DNA from: SM1-50 sp964467345
Lineage (GTDB): Archaea > Thermoplasmatota > E2 > DHVEG-1
Direction: 5' to 3'
NCBI GenBank assembly: GCA_964467345.1
Contig: CAYXPY010000014.1
Location: forward strand, 1-48,181
Length of the DNA stretch: 48,181 bases
Below the pieces are notes generated by a model, which worked only from the letters and a program-made list of their open reading frames with translations, made no database searches and was not told the origin of the DNA. The position numbers and the translations under genes were made by a program. This document shows, piece by piece, positions 1 through 7,712 of the stretch (its first letter is position 1; each line of letters opens with the position of its first letter).

Positions 1-1060
1 GGTCAACATCAGCAGTGTAGAACCCCCCTGCATCAGCGACCGGCGCCCAGTTCACACTCTCCGGGTCATAGGTGGCAGTCGCGTAGTACATGCCGAAGAA
101 TAATGCGTAGTACTCAAGGTTGAAGAACCCGTCATAACCCCAGTCCGTACCCCAGCTGTTCTTCACGATCCAGTACCCGCCGTTCTTTATGCCTGCATCA
201 TCTTTCCAGCCGACGAGCATCACGATGTGGTTCAGCATGTTCCCCCAGGGTTCCTGGGTGTCAGGGAAATACTTCTCCGGGTTGTGATAGATGCTCCAAT
301 AGTTGATGAACTCCTGGGTGACGTTAAGGGCCACTGCGATGGGTCCTTCCTCAAGCAGGATCGTCTTGATGACATCGGTGTTCTCCTTCGTAGCGTACCC
401 AAGGTCAAGGAATGTGAGAGAACAATTTGTTATCGGCACAAGATGGTCCATCCAATCCTCGCATTTCTCGTCACAGGGCACTGTATGGCTTGCTTCGTAC
501 GAGAAGCAGGATTCTGGGATGATGCCATTGACGTTGTTGCCTTCTCCCGTCGTATTCATGATATAATAATAGGCACCATAGGGTGTCCCCCCATAGCAAC
601 CTAGCCCGTAGTTGTTGGCTGCCGCGGGAAGACAGGAAAGCACGTACTGTTCAGAGAAATCCAGTGGAAGCACAGCACACTGTTCACTGATTTTCACCCT
701 GCTCTCAAGGGCACCGAGTGCTGCGAAATCCCAACAGCTCCCACAGTTCCCCTGATGTTTCGCTGGTGTTGTCCAATCAACCCCCTCGACATTCGTCCAG
801 CTGAACTCCGCAGGTAACACACGCAAAGGTCTACTTGTGGGTGTTATGTCAACTTCGGTACAATCAATGGGACAGCCCATCACCGCGTATTCATTTCCCG
901 AAGCATCTCTGAAGATAGTTCCTTGAGTTTGACAGTCACAGTCGCTTGTCAAAGGACGTTCAGTCAGTTCGATATGTGATCCGGAAAGTCTTGGCGTGAT
1001 GACACCGATGCTGCTGCATAACATAACACCGATAAGGATGATTGTCAGTTTCTTCTTCAT
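1..1060 (-). CDS. secreted papain-like (C1) cysteine peptidase, C-terminus beyond window
   Basis: Reading frame open from an ATG at 1060 to the left edge (353 codons). It begins with a Sec-type signal peptide (lysines then a hydrophobic run to about residue 20). The papain signature is complete: Gln103 and Cys109 in QGNCGSCW, then a His in NHIVMLVGW and an Asn in NSWGTDWG. A Cys-rich stretch (CDCQ, CPIDC) at residues 41-67 lies in the prosegment. The last visible residues (APVADAGGFYTADVD) look like the start of a PKD or Ig-like repeat, so the full protein is probably larger. An AGGGGAACAT leader directly precedes the start, as in other secreted genes of this window. Seen: motifs and signal. 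Inferred: an extracellular protease acting on detrital protein. It is one of two C1 proteins here. Confidence 0.93.
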   Translation of the reverse strand, partial: MKKKLTIILIGVMLCSSIGVITPRLSGSHIELTERPLTSDCDCQTQGTIFRDASGNEYAVMGCPIDCTEVDITPTSRPLRVLPAEFSWTNVEGVDWTTPAKHQGNCGSCWDFAALGALESRVKISEQCAVLPLDFSEQYVLSCLPAAANNYGLGCYGGTPYGAYYYIMNTTGEGNNVNGIIPESCFSYEASHTVPCDEKCEDWMDHLVPITNCSLTFLDLGYATKENTDVIKTILLEEGPIAVALNVTQEFINYWSIYHNPEKYFPDTQEPWGNMLNHIVMLVGWKDDAGIKNGGYWIVKNSWGTDWGYDGFFNLEYYALFFGMYYATATYDPESVNWAPVADAGGFYTADVD

Positions 1061-1303
1061 ATGTTCCCCTAAGTAAGAGAAACAAGCCTTGCTATTAATA
1101 AGCTTACCGTATATTTTTTGGACGAAACCCCATATTCCCACAATTTTTTTCAAAGAATCAGAGTCGTTCCAATGCGGATTTTCCTCTTTTTACATTTTAC
1201 AATTCGTTGCATATCAAAATAATCATATCACCAGTGATACATTCTATAATATTAAGGAAGATATAAAACATGATTCTTGCTATACACCTCTGGTCGATAG
1301 TCT

Positions 1304-1894
1304 ATGATTCGTCCTAGCAATCTCGTCATCGGACTGATTTTTTCTTTCATGTCTGCTCAATTCATCATCGTCCTAATGCTTGGGGCAGCCATCGCACCAG
1401 ACTATTCTATCAACCAGAATGCAATCAGTGACCTTGGGGTGATCCAACAGACCTCACTACTCTTCAACACATCCCTATTTTTGTTCGGCTTACTCGTCAT
1501 CATAGCAGCCTACCTGTACCACCAAAACCATCTAAAAAAGTGGATAACGCTGCTCTTTATCATTTCAGGTATCGGGGCAATCGGTGTCGCTCTTTTTCCC
1601 TTGGATAATCCAGGAATCCATGGAATCTTTGCTCTTATCGCTTTCCTCTTTACCAATTTCATCCCCCTTGGTGTCTCCACCCTGCTCCCAAGACCTCTGA
1701 ATGTGCTCTCCATCGCCACGGGAACCCTCGGTTTACTGTTCCTGCTTCTTCATTTTCTCAGCGACTCTGGCATCATGACCCTCTATGGGCCTATCGGTCA
1801 TGGCGGCTCAGAGCGAATGATAGTCTATCCTGTTCTACTCTGGTTTGTTGCATTTGGTGGGTACCTGATAGCGGCTCCACCAAAAACTACATGA
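1304..1894 (+). CDS. DUF998-family integral membrane protein
   Basis: A 196-residue protein with about six hydrophobic helices and very short loops. The first loop carries the NAISDLG segment typical of DUF998 proteins, whose function is unknown. A TATA-like AAGATATAAAAC lies about 35 nt before the ATG, so the transcript leader is very short. The UbiA-type gene follows after 23 nt on the same strand, so the two probably form one transcript, which suggests a shared membrane-lipid role (inference). Family call from motif and topology only. Confidence 0.8.
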   Translation: MIRPSNLVIGLIFSFMSAQFIIVLMLGAAIAPDYSINQNAISDLGVIQQTSLLFNTSLFLFGLLVIIAAYLYHQNHLKKWITLLFIISGIGAIGVALFPLDNPGIHGIFALIAFLFTNFIPLGVSTLLPRPLNVLSIATGTLGLLFLLLHFLSDSGIMTLYGPIGHGGSERMIVYPVLLWFVAFGGYLIAAPPKTT

Positions 1895-1917
1895 AGCGCT
1901 GGTAAAATCCTGGTCCC

Positions 1918-2883
1918 ATGCCAAACATCCTACGATTGATAGGTACCATCTCCCGTGTTGAGTTTCTCATGCCCAACCTTGGATCTCTCATTATGGGTCT
2001 TGCCTGGGGTACGAAAGCGGACATACCTATCTTCACCCTTGCTATCCTCATCGTTCTTTCATTCACTATCATCAACGGCAGCTCCGCGATTGGTGCACAG
2101 ATAAATACCCTCTCCGACTACGAATTAGACCTCAAAGACCCTCGTAAGAAAAACATAACAGACGCAGTAGATGCCTTTGGAAAAAAACGCATACGAATCC
2201 TCCTATCAGTCGAATTCGTTATCACACTCTTATTGATCATCGTTTTCATTTCAATAAATAACAACCCCTGGTTGCTGTTGATGTGGATTATTGGCATCTC
2301 CCTGGGGTGGGTCTACTCAGCACCACCCATCAGACTCAAGGCGCGATCCTGGCTTGCACCAGTCTCACTAATCCTCGTGTTGGGCATTTTTCCGGTCCTG
2401 TTCGCTTATCTGACGTTTTCCAACACCATACAACCATATTTCCTCCTTGCCCTCCTCGGATTGACCATGACCATCTATGGTGTTATCATCCCGACCGAGA
2501 TACGGGACTACTTCGGGGACAGAATCATGAAGATAGAAACCATGACGGTCCGTCTCGGGTTGGTAAAAGCCAGCGCCGTCAGCTTTCTTCTCATCGGCAT
2601 CGGAGCGGCCTTCTTCTTTGTAGCGTATTTCCTCGAATGGAGTACCGGGTCACGACCCTTGCTTTGTTTATTGCTTATCAGCATCGCTCTTTCAGTATCA
2701 TACGTGTTGGTAAGAATCAGAAAACTCTATTCTCTTTCTAAACGGTATCTTGGCTCTCCTGATGACAAGACGCTTCAAGAGCAACTCATCGACCTTTCTG
2801 CCCATAATCCCCGATGGATCATCCTCATTACCCAGACCTACAGTTTTCTGTCTATTGTTCTTCTGGTCAATAAATTCATCTGA
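1918..2883 (+). CDS. UbiA-family prenyltransferase
   Basis: A 321-residue polytopic protein. The two Asp-rich motifs of UbiA enzymes are visible: N63-x3-D67-x3-D71 in NTLSDYELD, and a second in EIRDYFGDRIMKIETMTVR near residues 193-210. These bind the Mg-diphosphate of an isoprenyl donor. Family members move prenyl groups onto lipid or aromatic acceptors in the membrane; archaeal members include digeranylgeranylglyceryl-phosphate synthase and quinone or heme enzymes. The acceptor cannot be read from sequence. It lies 23 nt after the DUF998 gene, likely cotranscribed. The call to the family is firm, the substrate open. Confidence 0.88.
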   Translation: MPNILRLIGTISRVEFLMPNLGSLIMGLAWGTKADIPIFTLAILIVLSFTIINGSSAIGAQINTLSDYELDLKDPRKKNITDAVDAFGKKRIRILLSVEFVITLLLIIVFISINNNPWLLLMWIIGISLGWVYSAPPIRLKARSWLAPVSLILVLGIFPVLFAYLTFSNTIQPYFLLALLGLTMTIYGVIIPTEIRDYFGDRIMKIETMTVRLGLVKASAVSFLLIGIGAAFFFVAYFLEWSTGSRPLLCLLLISIALSVSYVLVRIRKLYSLSKRYLGSPDDKTLQEQLIDLSAHNPRWIILITQTYSFLSIVLLVNKFI

Positions 2884-2965
2884 TATCCAAAGAAATAATA
2901 ATCCAAGAATCACTGTATCACAGTATTTTTATAGACCACTGCTTTAAACCCCTGGTTAGGTGACC

Positions 2966-3823
2966 ATGGAACTCTGGTTCTTCTACAGCATACTTGGATT
3001 TACGATCGGTGCGATCTCGGGGACCTTAGACAAACATATGATGAACCAGCAGTACAACCCGGTGACCACAGTGCTCCTGCGTACCCTGTTCAACGCCTTG
3101 TTCCTCAGCTGTATGGGACTGTTGCTTCTCCATCTCAATATCACCCTTTCACTGCTGCTGCTTGCAGCGATCCCTGCGTTTCTGCTCGCGGTCAGTTTCG
3201 TGGTGTATCTTCGTGTCCTCCAACGGAAGAACGCAACCGAGATTCAGCCGTTCTCCCAATCACTTGACACCCTGTTCATCTTCCTTGCGTCTCTGGTCTT
3301 GCTGCATGAGCCAGCAAGCCTTCCGAATTTCACAGGCATCTTTTTTGTTGTCATCGGCGTCTATCTTGTCCTCACAGAACACATCAAAAGAATACCTCGT
3401 CTGGACCGTTACCTCTTGATCATCATCGCACTGGTACCCATCGATGTTGCCTACGCACTACTGGTGAAGACCTATCTTGCTGATGCTGAACCAATCGCCC
3501 TTGCGGTCTCTATCTATATCATGGCGTTTCTTATGCTTACCATCGTCTCATTGCTGTTCAGAACCAAAACAAACACTACGGTTGCATCCCTCAGACCACA
3601 GTTGCGTTTCGTGCTGGTCGCATCATTCTGCGCAGCAATCGCTGTGGCCTTTTTTTACACCGCGTTATCCCAGGCTAACGCCTCAAAGGTGTACCCGATG
3701 GCAGGCGTCAGCTCTATCGCCATGTTCTTTTTAGCCACCATCTTCCTCAAGGAACATTTCCACTGGCATCGGTTCATCGGAACCTTGATCGTGGTCGTAG
3801 GCATCTACCTCATCTCATTGTAA
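2966..3823 (+). CDS. EamA/DMT-family transporter
   Basis: About 285 residues with roughly ten transmembrane helices in two repeated halves, as in EamA drug/metabolite transporters. The second half ends with the usual EamA pattern (MAGVSSIAMFFLATIFLKEH then GTLIVVVGIYLI). A TATA element (TATTTTTATA near 2924-2933) sits about 35 nt before the ATG at 2966. A GTG at 2960 is an alternative start, but the GGTGA around 2959-2963 makes the ATG more likely. The substrate is unknown. A second EamA gene lies at 34112-34978. Confidence 0.88.
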   Translation: MELWFFYSILGFTIGAISGTLDKHMMNQQYNPVTTVLLRTLFNALFLSCMGLLLLHLNITLSLLLLAAIPAFLLAVSFVVYLRVLQRKNATEIQPFSQSLDTLFIFLASLVLLHEPASLPNFTGIFFVVIGVYLVLTEHIKRIPRLDRYLLIIIALVPIDVAYALLVKTYLADAEPIALAVSIYIMAFLMLTIVSLLFRTKTNTTVASLRPQLRFVLVASFCAAIAVAFFYTALSQANASKVYPMAGVSSIAMFFLATIFLKEHFHWHRFIGTLIVVVGIYLISL

Positions 3824-3873
3824 GCATGACATGAAAACCTTCTGTCCCACGGCTGCTTCCCTCAACCTTGGTC

Positions 3874-4107
3874 CTAGGTTCTTTGTATAAAAAAATCCTT
3901 TGGATCCTTGGTGTTGGGTGGATAAGGCAAGATAGCATACACAGCAACATTATAACAGGCTTCTTCCTCTTCTTCTTTCTCGATGATTTTTGTTATCATC
4001 CCGGAGATCATTTGAATGGTTCGGTGTACTTTTTTACGGAACTCCTCAGGATTCTCTTGTCCATCTTTCTTGGTGCTCCCCGCCTCTTTTCCAACCTCTT
4101 CTGTCAT
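3874..4107 (-). CDS. small charged hypothetical protein
   Basis: A 77-codon frame starting at ATG 4107 (a TTG at 4125 is in frame). The N-terminal 55 residues are highly charged and look helical or coiled (EEFRKKVHRTIQMI, then a run of glutamates); the last 25 residues are mixed and proline-rich. A good TATA (ATATTTATATAT, complement of about 4150-4163) lies at the right distance upstream and supports expression. No family recognised. It could be chance, but composition plus promoter favour a gene. Confidence 0.4.
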   Translation of the reverse strand: MTEEVGKEAGSTKKDGQENPEEFRKKVHRTIQMISGMITKIIEKEEEEEACYNVAVYAILPYPPNTKDPKDFFIQRT

Positions 4108-4211
4108 ATATTCCCTCTCGTCCAACCGTCCTTATTATTTAGTCACTATAATATATAAATATTTCCATGGAATGAAAAAAAAAAAATTTGATATGATTGC
4201 GCCGTTTGATA

Positions 4212-5138
4212 TTACAATGAAGAAATCAATCCACGTTCAGAGAGAAGCGTCGCATCCAACACCTCACCGCTTGTCTGAGAAAGAAGCTGCATGGTCTGAT
4301 TCAGGACATCCAACATCTGTCTCTTATCCTTCGGAAGTATCCCGTGGATTCCCTTATACACCACGCGGTTGCCCACCCAAAGATAGTTCGTGTGATGATC
4401 CGAGACAAGCTCACAGTCCTGTACCGTAAGACACTCGAGGAATTGTTTCACTTCACTGATTTTTTCCTGAGGCGATGTCGGATGGTACTCACCCCGCTGC
4501 ATCTGTTCTTCAAGAAGTGATCCTCGCTGTACGATAAGCGTCCGCAGACGGATGAAATCCGGGTTGATGGCATTGCAGACCTGAGCGGATCCCACAGCGT
4601 GTTCCAACAACCGGTCTTTCCCACCAGCACCAATGAGCACATACAAGGACAGCTCAAGACCAGCCTCTATCGCTGTTCTCCCCCCGACGATCATCTCCTG
4701 CGGGGTTGCTCCTTTTTTCAGGAATGCCAAAATGCTTGCATCGCCAGACTCCAGTCCGACGTGCACCCGTGTCAACCCAGCCTCCCGGAGCCTGGCAAGA
4801 CGGGCAACACCCAGACGCATCAGCGTGGTTGCCCGTGCATAGGATGTGATTCGCTCCGCGTCTGGGAAACGATATCGTATGTACGAGAGGATCTCCCCGA
4901 TGTTCTTCATCGAGAGACTGTCAGAGTCAGCGATGAACACACTGCGGGCTCCTGGGTAGATGTCAACAGCAGCATCGATGTCCTTTTTTACGTCTGTTAT
5001 TCCCCGTGGCTCAAACCTCGTTGTTTTATACATGGTGCAGAACAGACACCGGTTCCAGGGACAGCCCCGGGTAACGCGGATGAGGGCTGATGCCGCCTCA
5101 TTGGGTGGCCGGAAAGGTGGGAAATCATAACCAATCAT
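4212..5138 (-). CDS. radical SAM protein with a CX4CX2C cluster motif
   Basis: A 308-residue protein of the radical SAM superfamily (Elp3/MiaB/NifB-type core). The iron-sulfur motif near the N-terminus is GCPWNRCLFC, cysteines 26, 31 and 34, so the first spacing is four residues rather than the usual three; related B12-independent COG1032-like proteins share this GCPWNRC form. Later landmarks are VHVGLESGD (SAM contact) and LYVLIGAGGKD. No cobalamin or TRAM domain is present. The reaction is not predictable from sequence. Transcribed alone; a TATA-like AAGATTAAAATC lies about 30 nt before the start. Confidence 0.88.
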   Translation of the reverse strand: MIGYDFPPFRPPNEAASALIRVTRGCPWNRCLFCTMYKTTRFEPRGITDVKKDIDAAVDIYPGARSVFIADSDSLSMKNIGEILSYIRYRFPDAERITSYARATTLMRLGVARLARLREAGLTRVHVGLESGDASILAFLKKGATPQEMIVGGRTAIEAGLELSLYVLIGAGGKDRLLEHAVGSAQVCNAINPDFIRLRTLIVQRGSLLEEQMQRGEYHPTSPQEKISEVKQFLECLTVQDCELVSDHHTNYLWVGNRVVYKGIHGILPKDKRQMLDVLNQTMQLLSQTSGEVLDATLLSERGLISSL

Positions 5139-5320
5139 AGCTGTCTGAAGAGGAAACCGGATGATTTTAATCTTTCCCTGGAAAATAGGTTATTCTTCTG
5201 ACTTTTTTTTTAAAAAGCTAGTGTCAGAATGTCTGTACGTATGAAAAAACATAAAATACTTTTAAATAAGCAAGACTGGTATTTTGAAACGACAAGAATC
5301 AACCCGACTCTTATGGTGGA

Positions 5321-6025
5321 ATGAGCATGGAATCAACGAATCAAAAAGAAACACTGGGTCTTCGAATAGTCCTGAAATCAGTCTTGCTTCTGCTGGTCTT
5401 TATTATCATCACCTTTGTTGCCGCAGGCACTCTGGAGTACTGGCAGGGCTGGGTGTTCAACGGACTGAACCTCTTCTTTATCCTTCTTACCTATGTGGTT
5501 CTCATCGACCGTAAGGACCTCATCAAGGAACGGCTCAAACCTGGGGAAGGGATGAAACGATGGGACCGTACCTACTACGCAATCTCCACACCCCTGTTCT
5601 TTGTGATGTTGATCTTCTCCATCCTTGATGCGACCCGTTTCACCTGGGGTCCGACAGTCCCCTTCATCGGTGTCATCCTCGGCATCCTTCTATATTGCAT
5701 TGGGCAGACAATCGTGCTCTGGGCGAAGAGAGCAAACCGGTTCTTCTCTTCAGTTGTCAGAATACAGTCTGACCGCAAACAAGAAGTCTGCAGCACGGGA
5801 CCATACCGTTTCGTCCGACACCCTGGCTACCTCGGCGGTCTGGTCTTCTCTCTTGGGACTCCGCTCATGCTTGGGTCATACTGGGGATTGGTTCCTTTGG
5901 CTCTCACCATCTTGCTTATGTTCTGGAGGACATCCCTGGAGGATGCGACGCTGAAAAAGGAACTGCCTGGTTATGAGGATTATTCAAACAAAGTACGTCA
6001 TAAGATCATCCCTGGTCTCTGGTAG
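5321..6025 (+). CDS. isoprenylcysteine carboxyl methyltransferase (ICMT)-like membrane protein
   Basis: A 234-residue protein with four to five membrane helices. The C-terminal half carries the ICMT/PEMT-type SAM-binding signature: GPYRFVRHPGYLGG near residues 160-175, followed by a hydrophobic hairpin and a conserved Glu/Tyr segment (LPGYEDYSNKVRHKIIPG). Such proteins methylate small or lipid-anchored acceptors at the membrane. The acceptor in archaea is unknown. A TTTTAAATAA promoter element lies about 55 nt upstream. Confidence 0.87.
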   Translation: MSMESTNQKETLGLRIVLKSVLLLLVFIIITFVAAGTLEYWQGWVFNGLNLFFILLTYVVLIDRKDLIKERLKPGEGMKRWDRTYYAISTPLFFVMLIFSILDATRFTWGPTVPFIGVILGILLYCIGQTIVLWAKRANRFFSSVVRIQSDRKQEVCSTGPYRFVRHPGYLGGLVFSLGTPLMLGSYWGLVPLALTILLMFWRTSLEDATLKKELPGYEDYSNKVRHKIIPGLW

Positions 6026-6065
6026 ATGCATAGGGAAAGAATATCTCTTGTCCTGTTTCTTTCAG

Positions 6066-7382
6066 TTAGGTTATAGGATTTGACAAGACGACATACTGTT
6101 TCGTCAGAGGGTTAATCGCTGTTTTCTGGCCGACGACCTCGACATCATAACCGGGGAAGCCAAAATCACCTAGGGTTGGGTCGAGGAGCACATAGTCTTT
6201 TCCTTCGATGTCATAGACCGTCAGGGCATTTTTATTATACGTCTGGTAGAACGACGGCTGGAAGGTAAAGAGGAAATCAATGCTGGTGTTTGCTGATGCG
6301 GTGTTGTTGTTCAGAAGGATGATCCCACCAAACGTGGTCATCTGAGGGATCGTCCCTGTCTTGCTGGTCACGTTCTGCCAGTAAGCATCATAGGTGAAGT
6401 TCGCAAGATCACCGGTCTGGAACGCATAAAACTCCCGCTGCGTGGGGACAACGAACAGATGCAACGGTTGATCGGACTGGACGCTGTACACGATCGTCAT
6501 ATAATCGATAAGACCGTCAAACGTCTTGTTCAGCTCCCCGCCGATGTATACCACGCCTGCCGGGGGAAGTATGAGGGGTTGGACGATGGATTGGTACATA
6601 GGCTCCCCGAAGAGTGTTTCGACATGACTGATCAATGACTGTTCCGCGCACTCCCAGAGGATGTCCCGGTCGATGTTATAGGCCAGGGCGTACACATGGG
6701 TATCGGTGAACACGAGATGGGTGGTGATTCCGATATTGATGAGCAGTGAAGCAAGGAGGATGGAGAGATCCTCACAGGTCCCCTGTTTCACCGACAGGGT
6801 CTGCTGAGGCGTCTGCAATGGGCGATTCCCTAATGAACCCGGGAGACAGGTGTAGTTCATAAGAATATCTCTGTACAAGGCATTCAACCGACATTCCCTT
6901 GAGGATGAATCAAAGTCGCTGAGCAGATTATACGCATAGACATACAAATCACTATCATCCCGCACCAGTTTCTCAATATACGGCAGTGCTTGTTCTATGA
7001 ATGGATCTGAGGTGGGTGGCTCCCAGCGGGTTGGATCGAACGGGTAATAATCAATATTGTCTCCGATCCCGTCACCATCGGTGTCCTGCCATTCGGTGCT
7101 ATCATTTGGAAATGCATCAGCATTGTCTCCGATTCCGTCTCCATCTGTATCCAGGGTCTCATTTGAATCCTGAGGGAACGCATCGGCGTTGTCTCCGACC
7201 CCGTCACCATCAGTGTCCTGCCATTCGGTGCTATCATTTGGGAATGCATCAAGGGCATCAGGGTATCCGTCACTATCAGTATCTTTTATTGTATTATTAT
7301 TGGAGGTTTCTTCAGTACAACCACTCATGAAACAAACGCTTACTAGTACAAATCCTATGATTATCGCAATGATTTTTCTCAC
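6066..7382 (-). CDS. lipoprotein with thrombospondin type 3 repeats and a transglutaminase-like domain
   Basis: The open frame extends to 7580, but the GTG at 7382 is preferred. It gives an immediate lipoprotein signal (VRKIIAIIIGF... to FMSGC, lipidated Cys22) and follows GGTGAT. Mature protein about 416 residues: four 22-residue Ca-binding DTDGDGxxDxxDxFP repeats at residues 34-121, then a transglutaminase-like fold with GTCEDLSILLASLL (nucleophile Cys) and a His in DTHVYALAY. Family members are thiol peptidases or amidases, or non-catalytic binders. Surface-anchored on the outside of the membrane (inference). It is the first of a series of secreted proteins. Confidence 0.85.
   Translation of the reverse strand: MRKIIAIIIGFVLVSVCFMSGCTEETSNNNTIKDTDSDGYPDALDAFPNDSTEWQDTDGDGVGDNADAFPQDSNETLDTDGDGIGDNADAFPNDSTEWQDTDGDGIGDNIDYYPFDPTRWEPPTSDPFIEQALPYIEKLVRDDSDLYVYAYNLLSDFDSSSRECRLNALYRDILMNYTCLPGSLGNRPLQTPQQTLSVKQGTCEDLSILLASLLINIGITTHLVFTDTHVYALAYNIDRDILWECAEQSLISHVETLFGEPMYQSIVQPLILPPAGVVYIGGELNKTFDGLIDYMTIVYSVQSDQPLHLFVVPTQREFYAFQTGDLANFTYDAYWQNVTSKTGTIPQMTTFGGIILLNNNTASANTSIDFLFTFQPSFYQTYNKNALTVYDIEGKDYVLLDPTLGDFGFPGYDVEVVGQKTAINPLTKQYVVLSNPIT
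7020..7283 (-). repeat. four 66-bp tandem repeats encoding thrombospondin-3 calcium-binding units
   Basis: Four consecutive 22-codon units read DTDGDGIGDNADAFPNDSTE with variations. Units 1, 2 and 3 are almost identical at DNA level in places (for example CATTCGGTGCTATCATTTGG twice), pointing to recent duplication or slippage. The fourth has drifted to DNIDYYPFDP. Confidence 0.9.
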
Positions 7383-7655
7383 ATCACCATCTCCATGTCT
7401 TGCACTCTTCACATGCGTTGTTTCTTTAAAAACATACCTTTTTTCATGTTCCTTCAAAATCGAATAAACCGATATATGATACGGCATCATTGCTTCTTTT
7501 GTGGAGGAATATTGATTTTCAATCGATGGGAGATGAGACACAACGATTGTCAGAACAGGCAACATCACTTCGATTGACATGCCTTCCTTCTACAATAAAA
7601 ACTAAGCTAAACGAACGCCTTATTCCAGGAGTAACACACCTGATGTAATATCCTC

Positions 7656-7669
7656 AAAACATTTATATC
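7656..7669 (+). promoter_or_regulatory. TATA-box promoter for the FG-GAP/PKD gene
   Basis: The stretch AAAACATTTATATC precedes the 7713 start by about 45 nt. Almost the same string (TTCAAAACATTTATATGAAAC) occurs before the gene at 12029, and a related one before the tRNA at 30701, giving a local promoter consensus. Confidence 0.6.
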
Positions 7670-7712
7670 AAACCATATCATATTAAATTTCATAAAAAGG
7701 GGAAGAATATTT

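Noticed and set aside
1089..1307. 72-codon plus-strand frame before the DUF998 gene
   Set aside because: It crosses the divergent promoter region, has low-complexity composition, no ribosome-binding site, and its stop overlaps the next start by chance.
7020..7283. CRISPR-like tandem repeats
   Set aside because: The 66-bp repeats are contiguous and in frame, encoding calcium-binding protein repeats.
7383..7580. N-terminal extension of the thrombospondin-3 lipoprotein
   Set aside because: It would bury the lipoprotein signal 66 residues inside the protein; GTG 7382 places the signal at the N-terminus.
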